From the NCBI RefSeq assembly GCF_012971725.1, contig NZ_CP048833.1, positions 248,001-312,000 on the forward strand: 64,000 nt of DNA. The letters are read 5' to 3'. The notes beneath the pieces are model-generated. The model searched no databases, was not told where the DNA came from, and worked only from the letters and a program-made list of their open reading frames with translations. Below are positions 43,527 to 50,204 of the stretch, piece after piece. The translations under genes were made by a program, and so were the position numbers. Source of the DNA: Pseudomonas multiresinivorans. GTDB lineage: Bacteria > Pseudomonadota > Gammaproteobacteria > Pseudomonadales > Pseudomonadaceae. The number at the start of each line of letters is the position of its first letter. Position 1 is the stretch's first letter.

Positions 43527-44717
43527 ATGCGTGCCGGAAGCTGGCCCTCGATCCTGCTCACCCTGGCCTTCGCCGTGATCATCGCGGCGTGCCACGGCAA
43601 GACCATCCTGCTGGTCGCCGACATCGCCAACGCCTTCTCGGTCAGCCCCTCGCGGGCCAGCTGGGTCGTGTCGGCGGTGGCGGTGGTCGCCGCCCTCGCC
43701 TCGCCCCTGGTCAACTGGATCGTGGCGCGGGTCGGCGAGCGCCGTGCCATCGTCTTCGGCCTGTTGCTGGCGGCGGCGTGCAGCTACCTGGCGAGCCGCA
43801 CTGAAGATTTCACCACGCTGATCACCCTGCGCGTCATCGAAGGCGCCGGCTACATCAGCGTGGTGCTCGCCGCACTCGCCTTGCTGGTACACACCACCGA
43901 AGGCCGTCGCCGCACCACCGCGCTGGCGTTCTGGTCAGTGGCCTCGCCCCTGGGCGGGGCCATCGCCATCTTCGCCGTGGCGCCCTATGTCGGCGGCCAG
44001 CATGGCGAATGGCGCAACGCCTTCAGCGGCCACGCGCTGGTGCTGCTGGTCCTGCTGCTGGCGACGCCGCTGCTGCCATCGGTGAACCTGGCGACCCGCA
44101 GCGAGCGCCACTCCCTGCGCCAGACCTTCCGTCTCTACGCCGACCCGTCCGTGCTGCGCCTGGCGCTGGCCGTGGGCGCACCGCTGACCGTGGCGCTGGG
44201 CCTGGTGACCATCACCCCCGACTACTTCATCCACAGCCTGGGCGTTGCCCCTTCGACCATCGGCGTGATCTCCACCATCGGCATCCTCTCCAGCGTGCTG
44301 GCCGGGCTGCTCGCCGGCTTCGTGCTCAACCTGCGCTTCTTCGGCCCGCTGGCCGTGGTCGGCGGCGCGCTGATCGGGGTGGTGCTGGAGGTGCTGGTGT
44401 TCATTCCCGGCATCGCGGCGTCCACCGCCATCGTGGCGAAGATCATCCAGGGCTTCGTTGGCAGCTTCGTCGTCGCCTGGGTGTTCACCAGCATCCCGCG
44501 CATGAGCCGCGGCGGCGACGTGATGGGCGCCGGCGGCGTTGCCGAACAGGCGCTGTACCTGTCGATGTTCCTCGGCCCGGTGCTGCTGTTCCCGCTGTTC
44601 AGCCTGCCCTCGCGCCTGCCGTTCTTCGCCGTGCTGATCGTCGCCAGCCTGCTGCCGCTGTTCCTGCTGCCGCTGGGGCTGCGCTGGCGCGCGGCGGAAC
44701 CGCCGGTACCCGCCTGA
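43527..44717 (+). CDS. MFS transporter
   Basis: The 396-residue protein has about 12 hydrophobic helices and the MFS loop-2 motif (NWIVARVGERRAIVFG). AGAGGA precedes the ATG. It resembles drug or metabolite exporters but the substrate cannot be deduced. It follows TonB receptor 2, GMC and aldehyde dehydrogenase genes on the same strand, but a 214-base repeat-bearing gap separates it, so co-transcription is uncertain. Confidence 0.85.
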   Translation: MRAGSWPSILLTLAFAVIIAACHGKTILLVADIANAFSVSPSRASWVVSAVAVVAALASPLVNWIVARVGERRAIVFGLLLAAACSYLASRTEDFTTLITLRVIEGAGYISVVLAALALLVHTTEGRRRTTALAFWSVASPLGGAIAIFAVAPYVGGQHGEWRNAFSGHALVLLVLLLATPLLPSVNLATRSERHSLRQTFRLYADPSVLRLALAVGAPLTVALGLVTITPDYFIHSLGVAPSTIGVISTIGILSSVLAGLLAGFVLNLRFFGPLAVVGGALIGVVLEVLVFIPGIAASTAIVAKIIQGFVGSFVVAWVFTSIPRMSRGGDVMGAGGVAEQALYLSMFLGPVLLFPLFSLPSRLPFFAVLIVASLLPLFLLPLGLRWRAAEPPVPA

Positions 44718-44757
44718 CCGGGTCGCTATCTACAGGAGGCTCACACTCGCGCTTTCC

Positions 44758-44840
44758 GTAGAATGGGTGGAGCTTGCGATATCCATCAGCCATGGACGGG
44801 CGAAACACGATGGGTATCGCTTCGCTCCACACCATCCTAC
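44758..44840. repeat. Imperfect inverted repeat, GTAGGATGGTGTGGAGCG class
   Basis: Arms at 44758-44788 and about 44808-44840 are imperfect inverted copies of a GTAGGATGG-GTGGAGC-GCGATACCCATC unit. It looks like another Pseudomonas REP family. It lies between the MFS gene and hicA. Confidence 0.65.
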
Positions 44841-44875
44841 AAAGGCGCGCCAGAAAGCCTGGAGTATGAGTGTGG

Positions 44876-44956
44876 GTAGGAGCGAGCTTGCTCGCGAACA
44901 AACCCCGCGGCGGGCTCGGATCGCAAGCAAGAACTCAGCGTCTCCCTCGCTCCTAC
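44876..44956. repeat. REPIN with variant right arm, 5' of hicA
   Basis: The left arm (44876-44899) is a standard GTAGGAGCGAGC REP. The right arm (44920-44956) is inverted and carries an extra segment of about 14 bases in its centre, as does one arm at 56.92 kb. The left arm and its spacer (about 30 bases, through about 44923) recur almost exactly at 45641, on the other side of hicAB. Confidence 0.8.
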
Positions 44957-45034
44957 AAAAGCATCCGAGATGGCTGGCCTATCCCGAGGAAATGGCAACC
45001 GCAGAGTGCTATCATATGGCGATAGCATTTCTGG

Positions 45035-45289
45035 ATGCAGAACCGCCACCGTAAAACCCTCGCCATGATCTTCCGCACGCCAACCAGTGCATCGATAGTC
45101 TTTACCGACATCGAAGCTCTGGTTCTGCATTTGGGCGGCGCCGTGGATGAGCGTGAAGGGTCACGGGTGAAATTGGTTCTGCATGGCCAGACCTGGCGCT
45201 GCCATCGCCCGCATCCGGGCAAGGAGGCCAAGCGTTACCAGGTCGAGGAAGCCCGCGAGTTCCTGCGTCGGGTTGGAGTGGAAACATGA
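45035..45289 (+). CDS. hicA: HicA family toxin
   Basis: The 84-residue protein matches HicA mRNA interferase: RHRKTLAMIF start, SIVFTDIEALVLHLGGAV, EGSRVKLVLHG and the catalytic-type His in WRCHRPHPGKEAKRYQVEEA. HicA cleaves mRNA when not bound by HicB. The ATG at 45035 fits the family start; the ribosome site is weak. Its stop overlaps the hicB start (ATGA). The pair is flanked by REP copies, suggesting an insertion into the sulfur island. Confidence 0.9.
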   Translation: MQNRHRKTLAMIFRTPTSASIVFTDIEALVLHLGGAVDEREGSRVKLVLHGQTWRCHRPHPGKEAKRYQVEEAREFLRRVGVET

Positions 45290-45630
45290 GCCGCATGACC
45301 TACAAGGGTTACACCGCCCGTATTGAATTCGACGATCGTGATGATCTCTTCGTCGGCCGCCTACTGGGCGTGAACGACATCATCAGTTTCCATGCAGACA
45401 GCGTTGGTGGGCTGCATGCTGCCTTCCAGGATGCCGTCGAGGATTACCTGGCCGACTGCGCGGAGCGCGGTGTGGAACCGGAGAAGCCGGCGTCCGGCAA
45501 AATCATGCTGCGCATCCGCCCGGAGGTTCACGCCGCAGCCGCCATTGCGGCGAAGGCGTCCGGCAAGAGCCTGAACCAGTGGGCGGAGAGCGTTTTCGAA
45601 CGCGCAGCCCGGAGGCGCACTGGCAGCTGA
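45286..45630 (+). CDS. hicB: HicB family antitoxin
   Basis: The 114-residue protein has the HicB partial RNase-H-like domain (about 1-60: YKGYTARIEFDDRDDLFVGR, DDIISFHADSV-type core) and a C-terminal ribbon-helix-helix DNA-binding domain (about 73-108: GKIMLRIRPEVHAAAAIAAK, SLNQWAESVFERA). It neutralises HicA and probably represses the operon. Start codon overlaps the hicA stop. Confidence 0.92.
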   Translation: MSRMTYKGYTARIEFDDRDDLFVGRLLGVNDIISFHADSVGGLHAAFQDAVEDYLADCAERGVEPEKPASGKIMLRIRPEVHAAAAIAAKASGKSLNQWAESVFERAARRRTGS

Positions 45631-45640
45631 ATGCAGGGTT

Positions 45641-45695
45641 GTAGGAGCGAGCTCGCTCGCGAACAAACCCCGCGGCGGGCTCGGATCGCTCCTAC
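45641..45695. repeat. REP copy with truncated partner, 3' of hicB
   Basis: A full REP arm (45641-45664) is followed by the same spacer as at 44900-44919, and then by only ATCGCTCCTAC (45685-45695) of the inverted arm. It reads as a deletion derivative of the element upstream of hicA. Confidence 0.75.
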
Positions 45696-45720
45696 GAAAA
45701 GCCCGCCGATTCGCAGCCAT

Positions 45721-45750
45721 GAAAAAGCCCTCGCAAGAGGGCTTTTTCAG
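45721..45750. terminator. Terminator of the aldolase-like gene
   Basis: A 12-bp stem (45721-45732 with 45737-45748) has A5/T5 ends. It lies 16 bases past the aldolase-like stop on the minus strand and can also end hicAB. Confidence 0.87.
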
Positions 45751-45763
45751 TTCAGGGGAAAAC

Positions 45764-46495
45764 TCAGGCCGCTGCGCCCAGCAGCTTCTGGCCCTGCTCC
45801 CAGAGGCCGGTCATCTTCCATTGCTGTTCCAGCACGCCGGGGCCGAATTCCTGTGAGCCGCCTAGGCCTTCGGCGAGGCCCTGGAAGTAGGCGCCTTCCT
45901 CGATCAGCAGGATCAGCTTGGACGCCTTGATCAGGTCCTCGCCCCAGAAGGTCGCACCGCCGTTGGCTTCGAGGATGGCCGGGGTGTGCGGGTTCTCGGC
46001 GATCCTGTCGAGGATGAACAGCGGCTCGGGCTGGCGGCGGTCGATGTAGATCGGCAGCTCGCGGGCCAGGGTCACGCGCTGGGAGGCGGCGTAGCGGATC
46101 GGCAGCACGCGGTGGGCGCTGGCCCAGCCGCCGAGGTACGGCGTGTGGACGTGGATCACCACGTTGATTTCCGGGCGCGCCTGGAAGATCGCCGCATAGC
46201 GCTTGCCGTTGCCACCGGCACCACGGCCACTGAGCGGAGTCGCCCCGGCGATGCTTTCGTCGAGGATCACCTCGCCGTCCCAGGTCGAGATCACCGCGCG
46301 GATTTCCTGATCGTCCGCCCATGGGTTGGGCGCGTGGACGGCGATCACCTTGTCGCTGTCCGGCACGCGGACATAAGCCTGGTAGGTATTGGTGGCGGTC
46401 AGGGTGCGACTTTCCTTGAGCACACGGAAAGCCTTGGCGAAGTCCCGGCGGACCTGTTCAAGCTGGCTGGCGAGTTGCGGATCGAGGGTGGACAT
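45764..46495 (-). CDS. Class II aldolase/adducin family protein with degenerate active site
   Basis: The 243-residue protein has the class II aldolase/adducin fold: YQAYVRVPDSD, AAIFQARPEINVVIHVHTPY and a late LIKASKLILLIEEGAYFQGL. The metal-binding HxH is present, but the usual catalytic Glu before ARP is Asn and the third metal His (normally NHG) is replaced (EANGGATFWG). A standard fuculose-phosphate-type aldolase reaction is therefore doubtful. AGGAGG precedes the ATG. It is read divergently from the monooxygenase operon and has its own sigma-54-type promoter. Confidence 0.83.
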   Translation of the reverse strand: MSTLDPQLASQLEQVRRDFAKAFRVLKESRTLTATNTYQAYVRVPDSDKVIAVHAPNPWADDQEIRAVISTWDGEVILDESIAGATPLSGRGAGGNGKRYAAIFQARPEINVVIHVHTPYLGGWASAHRVLPIRYAASQRVTLARELPIYIDRRQPEPLFILDRIAENPHTPAILEANGGATFWGEDLIKASKLILLIEEGAYFQGLAEGLGGSQEFGPGVLEQQWKMTGLWEQGQKLLGAAA

Positions 46496-46552
46496 GGAGT
46501 GCCTCCTGGCAGTCGGGGATGGATGAACCGCTTGGCGGTGTTCCAGTGACTG

Positions 46553-46568
46553 AGCAGGACTTGTGCCA
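46553..46568 (-). promoter_or_regulatory. Sigma-54 promoter for the aldolase-like gene
   Basis: On the minus strand TGGCACAAGTCCTGCT has the full -24 TGGCAC box and GG/GC 10 bases apart, with one mismatch in the -12 box (CTGCT for TTGCT). Transcription would start near 46543, about 48 bases before the ATG. Confidence 0.75.
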
Positions 46569-46763
46569 CTAAAAAATATCGCTATTAATCAACAAGTTAG
46601 AAGACAACAAAGCCAACAGCGGGGCATCACGCCTGGCTGAGCGGGCAAAACTGCTGCCCGCCCAGCATCCCCTGCTGACCCACTGCTGCTGTACAGACAA
46701 ACGCCCTGCTGCCGCAGCAGCACACCCGCCTGCAAGTCCCGCCACGCCTGGCCTGCAGCCTTT

Positions 46764-46779
46764 GGGCACAGCCCTTGCT
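46764..46779 (+). promoter_or_regulatory. Sigma-54 promoter for the monooxygenase/desulfinase operon
   Basis: GGGCACAGCCCTTGCT differs from the -24/-12 consensus only at the first base; GG (46765-46766) and GC (46777-46778) are 10 bases apart. Transcription would start near 46790, about 45 bases before the ATG. Confidence 0.78.
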
Positions 46780-46834
46780 CAACACCTTGCACGAGCAGCA
46801 CGACGCTGCCCCCGCCACGTAAAGGAGCAAGGCC

Positions 46835-47989
46835 ATGAGCACCGAATTCTTCTGGCGACTGCCGCTGGGCAGCGACGGTCCCTATCTCGCCTCAGACAAG
46901 AACAACCGCGGCAGCCACATCGAGCGCCCCGGCAACATCGCTCCGGGCCGCCTGCCCAACGGCGAGCCGGACGGCTTCACCTACATCGACTACATCGCCC
47001 AGGTGGCCAAGGCCGCCGAGATCGCCGGCTTCGAGGGCGCGCTGCTGCCCACCGGGCCGGAGCCGTGGATCGCCGCCGCCGCGCTGGCCCGCGAGACCCG
47101 GCGGATCAAGTTCCTCATCGCCTTCCAGGCCGCCTGGACGCTGCCCGCCTATGCCGCGCAGCAGGCGGCCATCCTCCAGCACCTGTCCCGCGACCGCCTG
47201 GAGTGGAACATCATCACCGGCGGCAACCCTGCCAGCCAGCGCGCCAACGGCGACTTCCTCGAGCACGACAAACGCTACCAGCGCACCGGCGAGTTCCTCG
47301 ACATCATCGACGGCCTGTGGAAGAACGAGCAGTTTTCCTACCAGGGCGATATCTACCAACTGGAGAACGGCTCGCTGCCCATCGCGCTGCGCAACGTGCG
47401 CAAACCGGGCGTGTACTTCTCCGGTTTCTCCGACCCGGCGCTGGATGTCGCGGCGAAGCACGCCGACGTCTACCTGAACTGGGCCGAACCCATCGACAAG
47501 CTCAAGCCGCACCTGGAACGCGTGCGCGAGCTGGCCGACAAGCAGGGCCGTGAAATCCGCTTCGGCATCCGCATCGACCTGTTCGCCCGCGAGACCGAAG
47601 AGGCCGCCTGGAGCGAGCTGCGCCGCCAGTACGAGCGCATCGACGCGCGCACCAGCGCCTTCATCAAGAACTTCGCCACCGGCTCGGATTCCGTCGGCGC
47701 CGCACGGCAGACCGCCTACCACCAGAACGTCGAGCGCTTCGACGACCTGATCCTCGGCCCCAACCTCTGGGCCGGCTTCGGCAAGGCCAAGCCGGGCCCG
47801 ACCATCGGCCTGGTGGGCAGCCACGAGAACGTCGCCGAACGCCTCGCCGAATACCGCGACGCCGGTTTCTCCACCTTCATCCTCGCCGGCAATCCGCACC
47901 TGGAAGAAGCCCTGCGCATCGGCCAGGAAGTGCTGCCGCTGGTGCAGGGCAAACGCGCCGACGTCCACGAACTCAAGGCCCGCGCCTGA
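46835..47989 (+). CDS. SsuD-like FMNH2-dependent monooxygenase (LLM class)
   Basis: The 384-residue protein aligns along its length with alkanesulfonate monooxygenase SsuD: MSTEFFWRLPLGSDGPYLAS, LLPTGPEPW, FGIRIDLFARETEEAAW, GPTIGLVGSHENVAERLAEY and GNPHLEEALRIGQEVLP. The Arg of FGIR and of VAERL are kept, but the SsuD residues known as C54, H228 and Y331 are replaced (no Cys, Asp and Asn here). A different substrate, perhaps a sulfone or other organosulfur compound yielding a sulfinate, is plausible. AAAGGAG precedes the ATG. No flavin reductase partner is in the window. Confidence 0.87.
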   Translation: MSTEFFWRLPLGSDGPYLASDKNNRGSHIERPGNIAPGRLPNGEPDGFTYIDYIAQVAKAAEIAGFEGALLPTGPEPWIAAAALARETRRIKFLIAFQAAWTLPAYAAQQAAILQHLSRDRLEWNIITGGNPASQRANGDFLEHDKRYQRTGEFLDIIDGLWKNEQFSYQGDIYQLENGSLPIALRNVRKPGVYFSGFSDPALDVAAKHADVYLNWAEPIDKLKPHLERVRELADKQGREIRFGIRIDLFARETEEAAWSELRRQYERIDARTSAFIKNFATGSDSVGAARQTAYHQNVERFDDLILGPNLWAGFGKAKPGPTIGLVGSHENVAERLAEYRDAGFSTFILAGNPHLEEALRIGQEVLPLVQGKRADVHELKARA

Positions 47990-48006
47990 CCCACAAGGAG
48001 CTGCAC

Positions 48007-49062
48007 ATGTCCCGTCCCCTCGATACCCTCTGGTACACCCGTTGCCCGGTTCCCACCGGCCTTGGCATCGCCGTGCAGAAAGGCTGGCTGGAAGAATCCC
48101 TGGCCGAGCAGGGCACGAAGATCCAGTCGCTGCGCGAGTCCGCCGACCAGGCGGTGCGCGAGTCGCACTTCGACCACACCCTGCAGAACTCGGTACGCCA
48201 CGGCGGCAATATCCCGGCCATCTGGGCCCGCGCCAGCGGCCGCGAGACCCGTGTGATCGGCCTGTCCTGGGCCGATGAAGCGCAACTGATCCTGACCACC
48301 GCCGAGAGCGGTATCCGCAGCGTGCGCGACCTCAAAGGCCGGCGCTTCGGCCTGCCGGACTGGAGCGGCGCGCAGATCGACTTCACCCGCGCCCAGGCCA
48401 TCCGCGGCCTGGAAAACGCCCTGCGCCTGGAAGGCCTGGAAGTGCGCGACCTGGAGCTGGTGGACTTCGGCCTGAAGGGCACCTTCAGCGATGAAGCGCC
48501 GGGCAACATCGTCGGCATCACCGGCCATGGCGGCAGCCGCCGACGCAGCCAGAACCCGGAACTGGTCGGCCTGCTGCGCGGCGAAGTCGACGCAATCTTC
48601 CTCAAGGGCGCCCACGCCGTGCAGCTGGCGCAGCAGTTCGGCCTGCACACGGTGATCGACACCGGCGCGCACCCCGAGCCGCTGATCCGCGCCAACAACG
48701 GCACGCCGCGCACCCTGAGCGTCGACCTCAACCTGCTGGAGCAGCACCCCGACGCCGCCACCGCGATCCTCGCCTCGGTGCTGCGCGCGGAGGACTGGGC
48801 GCACCAGCACCCGGACGACACCCGCCGCTACCTGGCGCGTGAAACCAACAGCAGCGAGTTCTGGGTCGCCACGGCGTACGGCGAAGACGCCCACCTGCGC
48901 CTGCGCACCAACCTGGACGAAGGCTCGATTCTCGCCCTGCAGGACTTCACCGACTTCCTGCACCGCTGGAACTTCGTCCCGGCGCGCTTCGACGTGCGCG
49001 AGTGGATCGATCCGCGCCCGCTGGAAACCCTGCGCAGCCGCCTGGCGCAAAAGGCCGGCTGA
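48007..49062 (+). CDS. DszB-like sulfinate desulfinase candidate (NMT1/SsuA fold, no signal peptide)
   Basis: The 351-residue protein begins directly with LDTLWYTRCPVPTGLGIA and has no signal peptide, so it is cytoplasmic, unlike a transport binding protein. The start resembles DszB, the 2'-hydroxybiphenyl-2-sulfinate desulfinase, whose catalytic Cys27 lies in a CPVP context. DszB His60 and Arg70 also have counterparts: H54 and R64 in SHFDH...SVRHGGNIP, with the same 10-residue spacing. It follows the SsuD-like gene by 17 bases, the order expected for oxygenase plus desulfinase. Most databases would label it a substrate-binding protein. Confidence 0.75.
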   Translation: MSRPLDTLWYTRCPVPTGLGIAVQKGWLEESLAEQGTKIQSLRESADQAVRESHFDHTLQNSVRHGGNIPAIWARASGRETRVIGLSWADEAQLILTTAESGIRSVRDLKGRRFGLPDWSGAQIDFTRAQAIRGLENALRLEGLEVRDLELVDFGLKGTFSDEAPGNIVGITGHGGSRRRSQNPELVGLLRGEVDAIFLKGAHAVQLAQQFGLHTVIDTGAHPEPLIRANNGTPRTLSVDLNLLEQHPDAATAILASVLRAEDWAHQHPDDTRRYLARETNSSEFWVATAYGEDAHLRLRTNLDEGSILALQDFTDFLHRWNFVPARFDVREWIDPRPLETLRSRLAQKAG

Positions 49063-49101
49063 CCAACGTCACGAGGGCGATTCCCTCTGTTTCCCGACCT
49101 G

Positions 49102-49130
49102 AGCCCCCGCGCGCCGGCGCGGGGGCTTTC
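49102..49130 (+). terminator. Intra-operon hairpin between the two DszB-like genes
   Basis: An 11-bp GC stem with a 4-base loop (49102-49112 with 49117-49127) is followed by only TTCAT. It lies 39 bases after the first gene and 19 bases before the second. It may attenuate or stabilise the upstream message rather than fully terminate. Confidence 0.6.
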
Positions 49131-49148
49131 ATCCCCCGACGGACACCC

Positions 49149-50204
49149 ATGAGCACACCGCTGGAAACCCTCTGGTACACCCACAGCCCCGTCCCAACGG
49201 GCCTCGGCATCGCCGTCGAATCCGGACGCCTGGCCCAGGCCTTCCGCCCCTTCGGCACGCGCATCCAGTCGCTGCGCGAGTCCTCCGAACGCGAGGTGCG
49301 CGAGGCGCATTTCGACCATCACCTGCCCTTCTCCGTCCGCCACGGCGGCAACATCCCGTCGATCTGGGCCCGCGCCAGCGGCGCACGCACGCGGGTGATC
49401 GGGCTGTCGTGGAGCGACGAGGTGCAACTGATCGTCAGCGCGCCGGACAGCGGCGTGCGCAGCGTGCGCGACCTGCGCCACCGGCGCTTCGGCCTGCCGA
49501 AGTGGGCCAACGTGCAGATCGACTTCACCCGCGCTCAATCCCTGCGCGGGCTGGAAAACGCCCTGCGCCTGGAAGGCCTGGAAGTGCGCGACGTCGAACT
49601 GGTGGACTACCCCTACGGCGGCACCTTCAGCGACGACCCGGTACGCCATGTGTTCGGCGCCCAGGTGGCGCTCAAGGGCAACCGCGTGGTGCAACGCAAC
49701 AACGAGCTGATCGGCCTGCTGCGCGGCGACATCGACGCGATCTTCCTCAAGGGCGCCCATGGCCTGCAACTGGCCCACGAATTCGGCCTGCACGTGGTGA
49801 TGGATGTCGGCTCGCACCCCGAGCCGCTGGTGCGCGCGAACATCGGTACACCACGGACCCTGACCGTCGACCAGCAGCTGCTGGACGAGCATTTCGACGC
49901 TGCCGTACTGGTGCTCGACAGCGTGCTGCGCGCCGAGCAATGGGCCTGGGCACACCCGGAAGAGACCCGCCGCTTCCTCGCCCGCGAGCTGAACACCAGC
50001 GAATTCTGGGTGGCCAGCGCCTACGGCGACGACGCCCACCTGCGCCTGCAGACCAACCTGGCCGAGCGCTCGATCAACGCGCTGCGTGATCTCACGGCGT
50101 TCCTCCAGCGCTGGCAATTCATCGCCCGCGACTTCTCGGTGGAAGACTGGATCGACCCGCGCCCACTGGGAGCGCTGCTGGGGAAAGTCGATGTCGCCAT
50201 CTGA
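49149..50204 (+). CDS. DszB-like paralogue with Ser in place of the catalytic Cys
   Basis: This 351-residue protein is the same length as its upstream neighbour and strongly similar through most of it (LETLWYTHSPVPTGLGIAV, HFDH...SVRHGGNIP, LENALRLEGLEVRD). The catalytic-position cysteine is Ser13, while H54 and R64 are kept. It also has no signal peptide. In DszB, Cys-to-Ser change abolishes activity, so this copy may bind rather than cleave the substrate, or use a different chemistry. The stop overlaps the following MFS gene by 14 bases, so it is translationally coupled. Confidence 0.78.
   Translation: MSTPLETLWYTHSPVPTGLGIAVESGRLAQAFRPFGTRIQSLRESSEREVREAHFDHHLPFSVRHGGNIPSIWARASGARTRVIGLSWSDEVQLIVSAPDSGVRSVRDLRHRRFGLPKWANVQIDFTRAQSLRGLENALRLEGLEVRDVELVDYPYGGTFSDDPVRHVFGAQVALKGNRVVQRNNELIGLLRGDIDAIFLKGAHGLQLAHEFGLHVVMDVGSHPEPLVRANIGTPRTLTVDQQLLDEHFDAAVLVLDSVLRAEQWAWAHPEETRRFLARELNTSEFWVASAYGDDAHLRLQTNLAERSINALRDLTAFLQRWQFIARDFSVEDWIDPRPLGALLGKVDVAI

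Larger units (their letters stand above)
46496..46834. other. Divergent sigma-54 control region
   Basis: This 339-base region holds back-to-back -24/-12 promoters (46553-46568 on minus, 46764-46779 on plus). Between them are GCGGGCA-7-TGCCCGC (46641-46661) and CTGCTGC-1-GCAGCAG (46706-46720), plus an A/T-rich patch (about 46571-46600) that could aid DNA bending. I see no gene. Confidence 0.65.
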
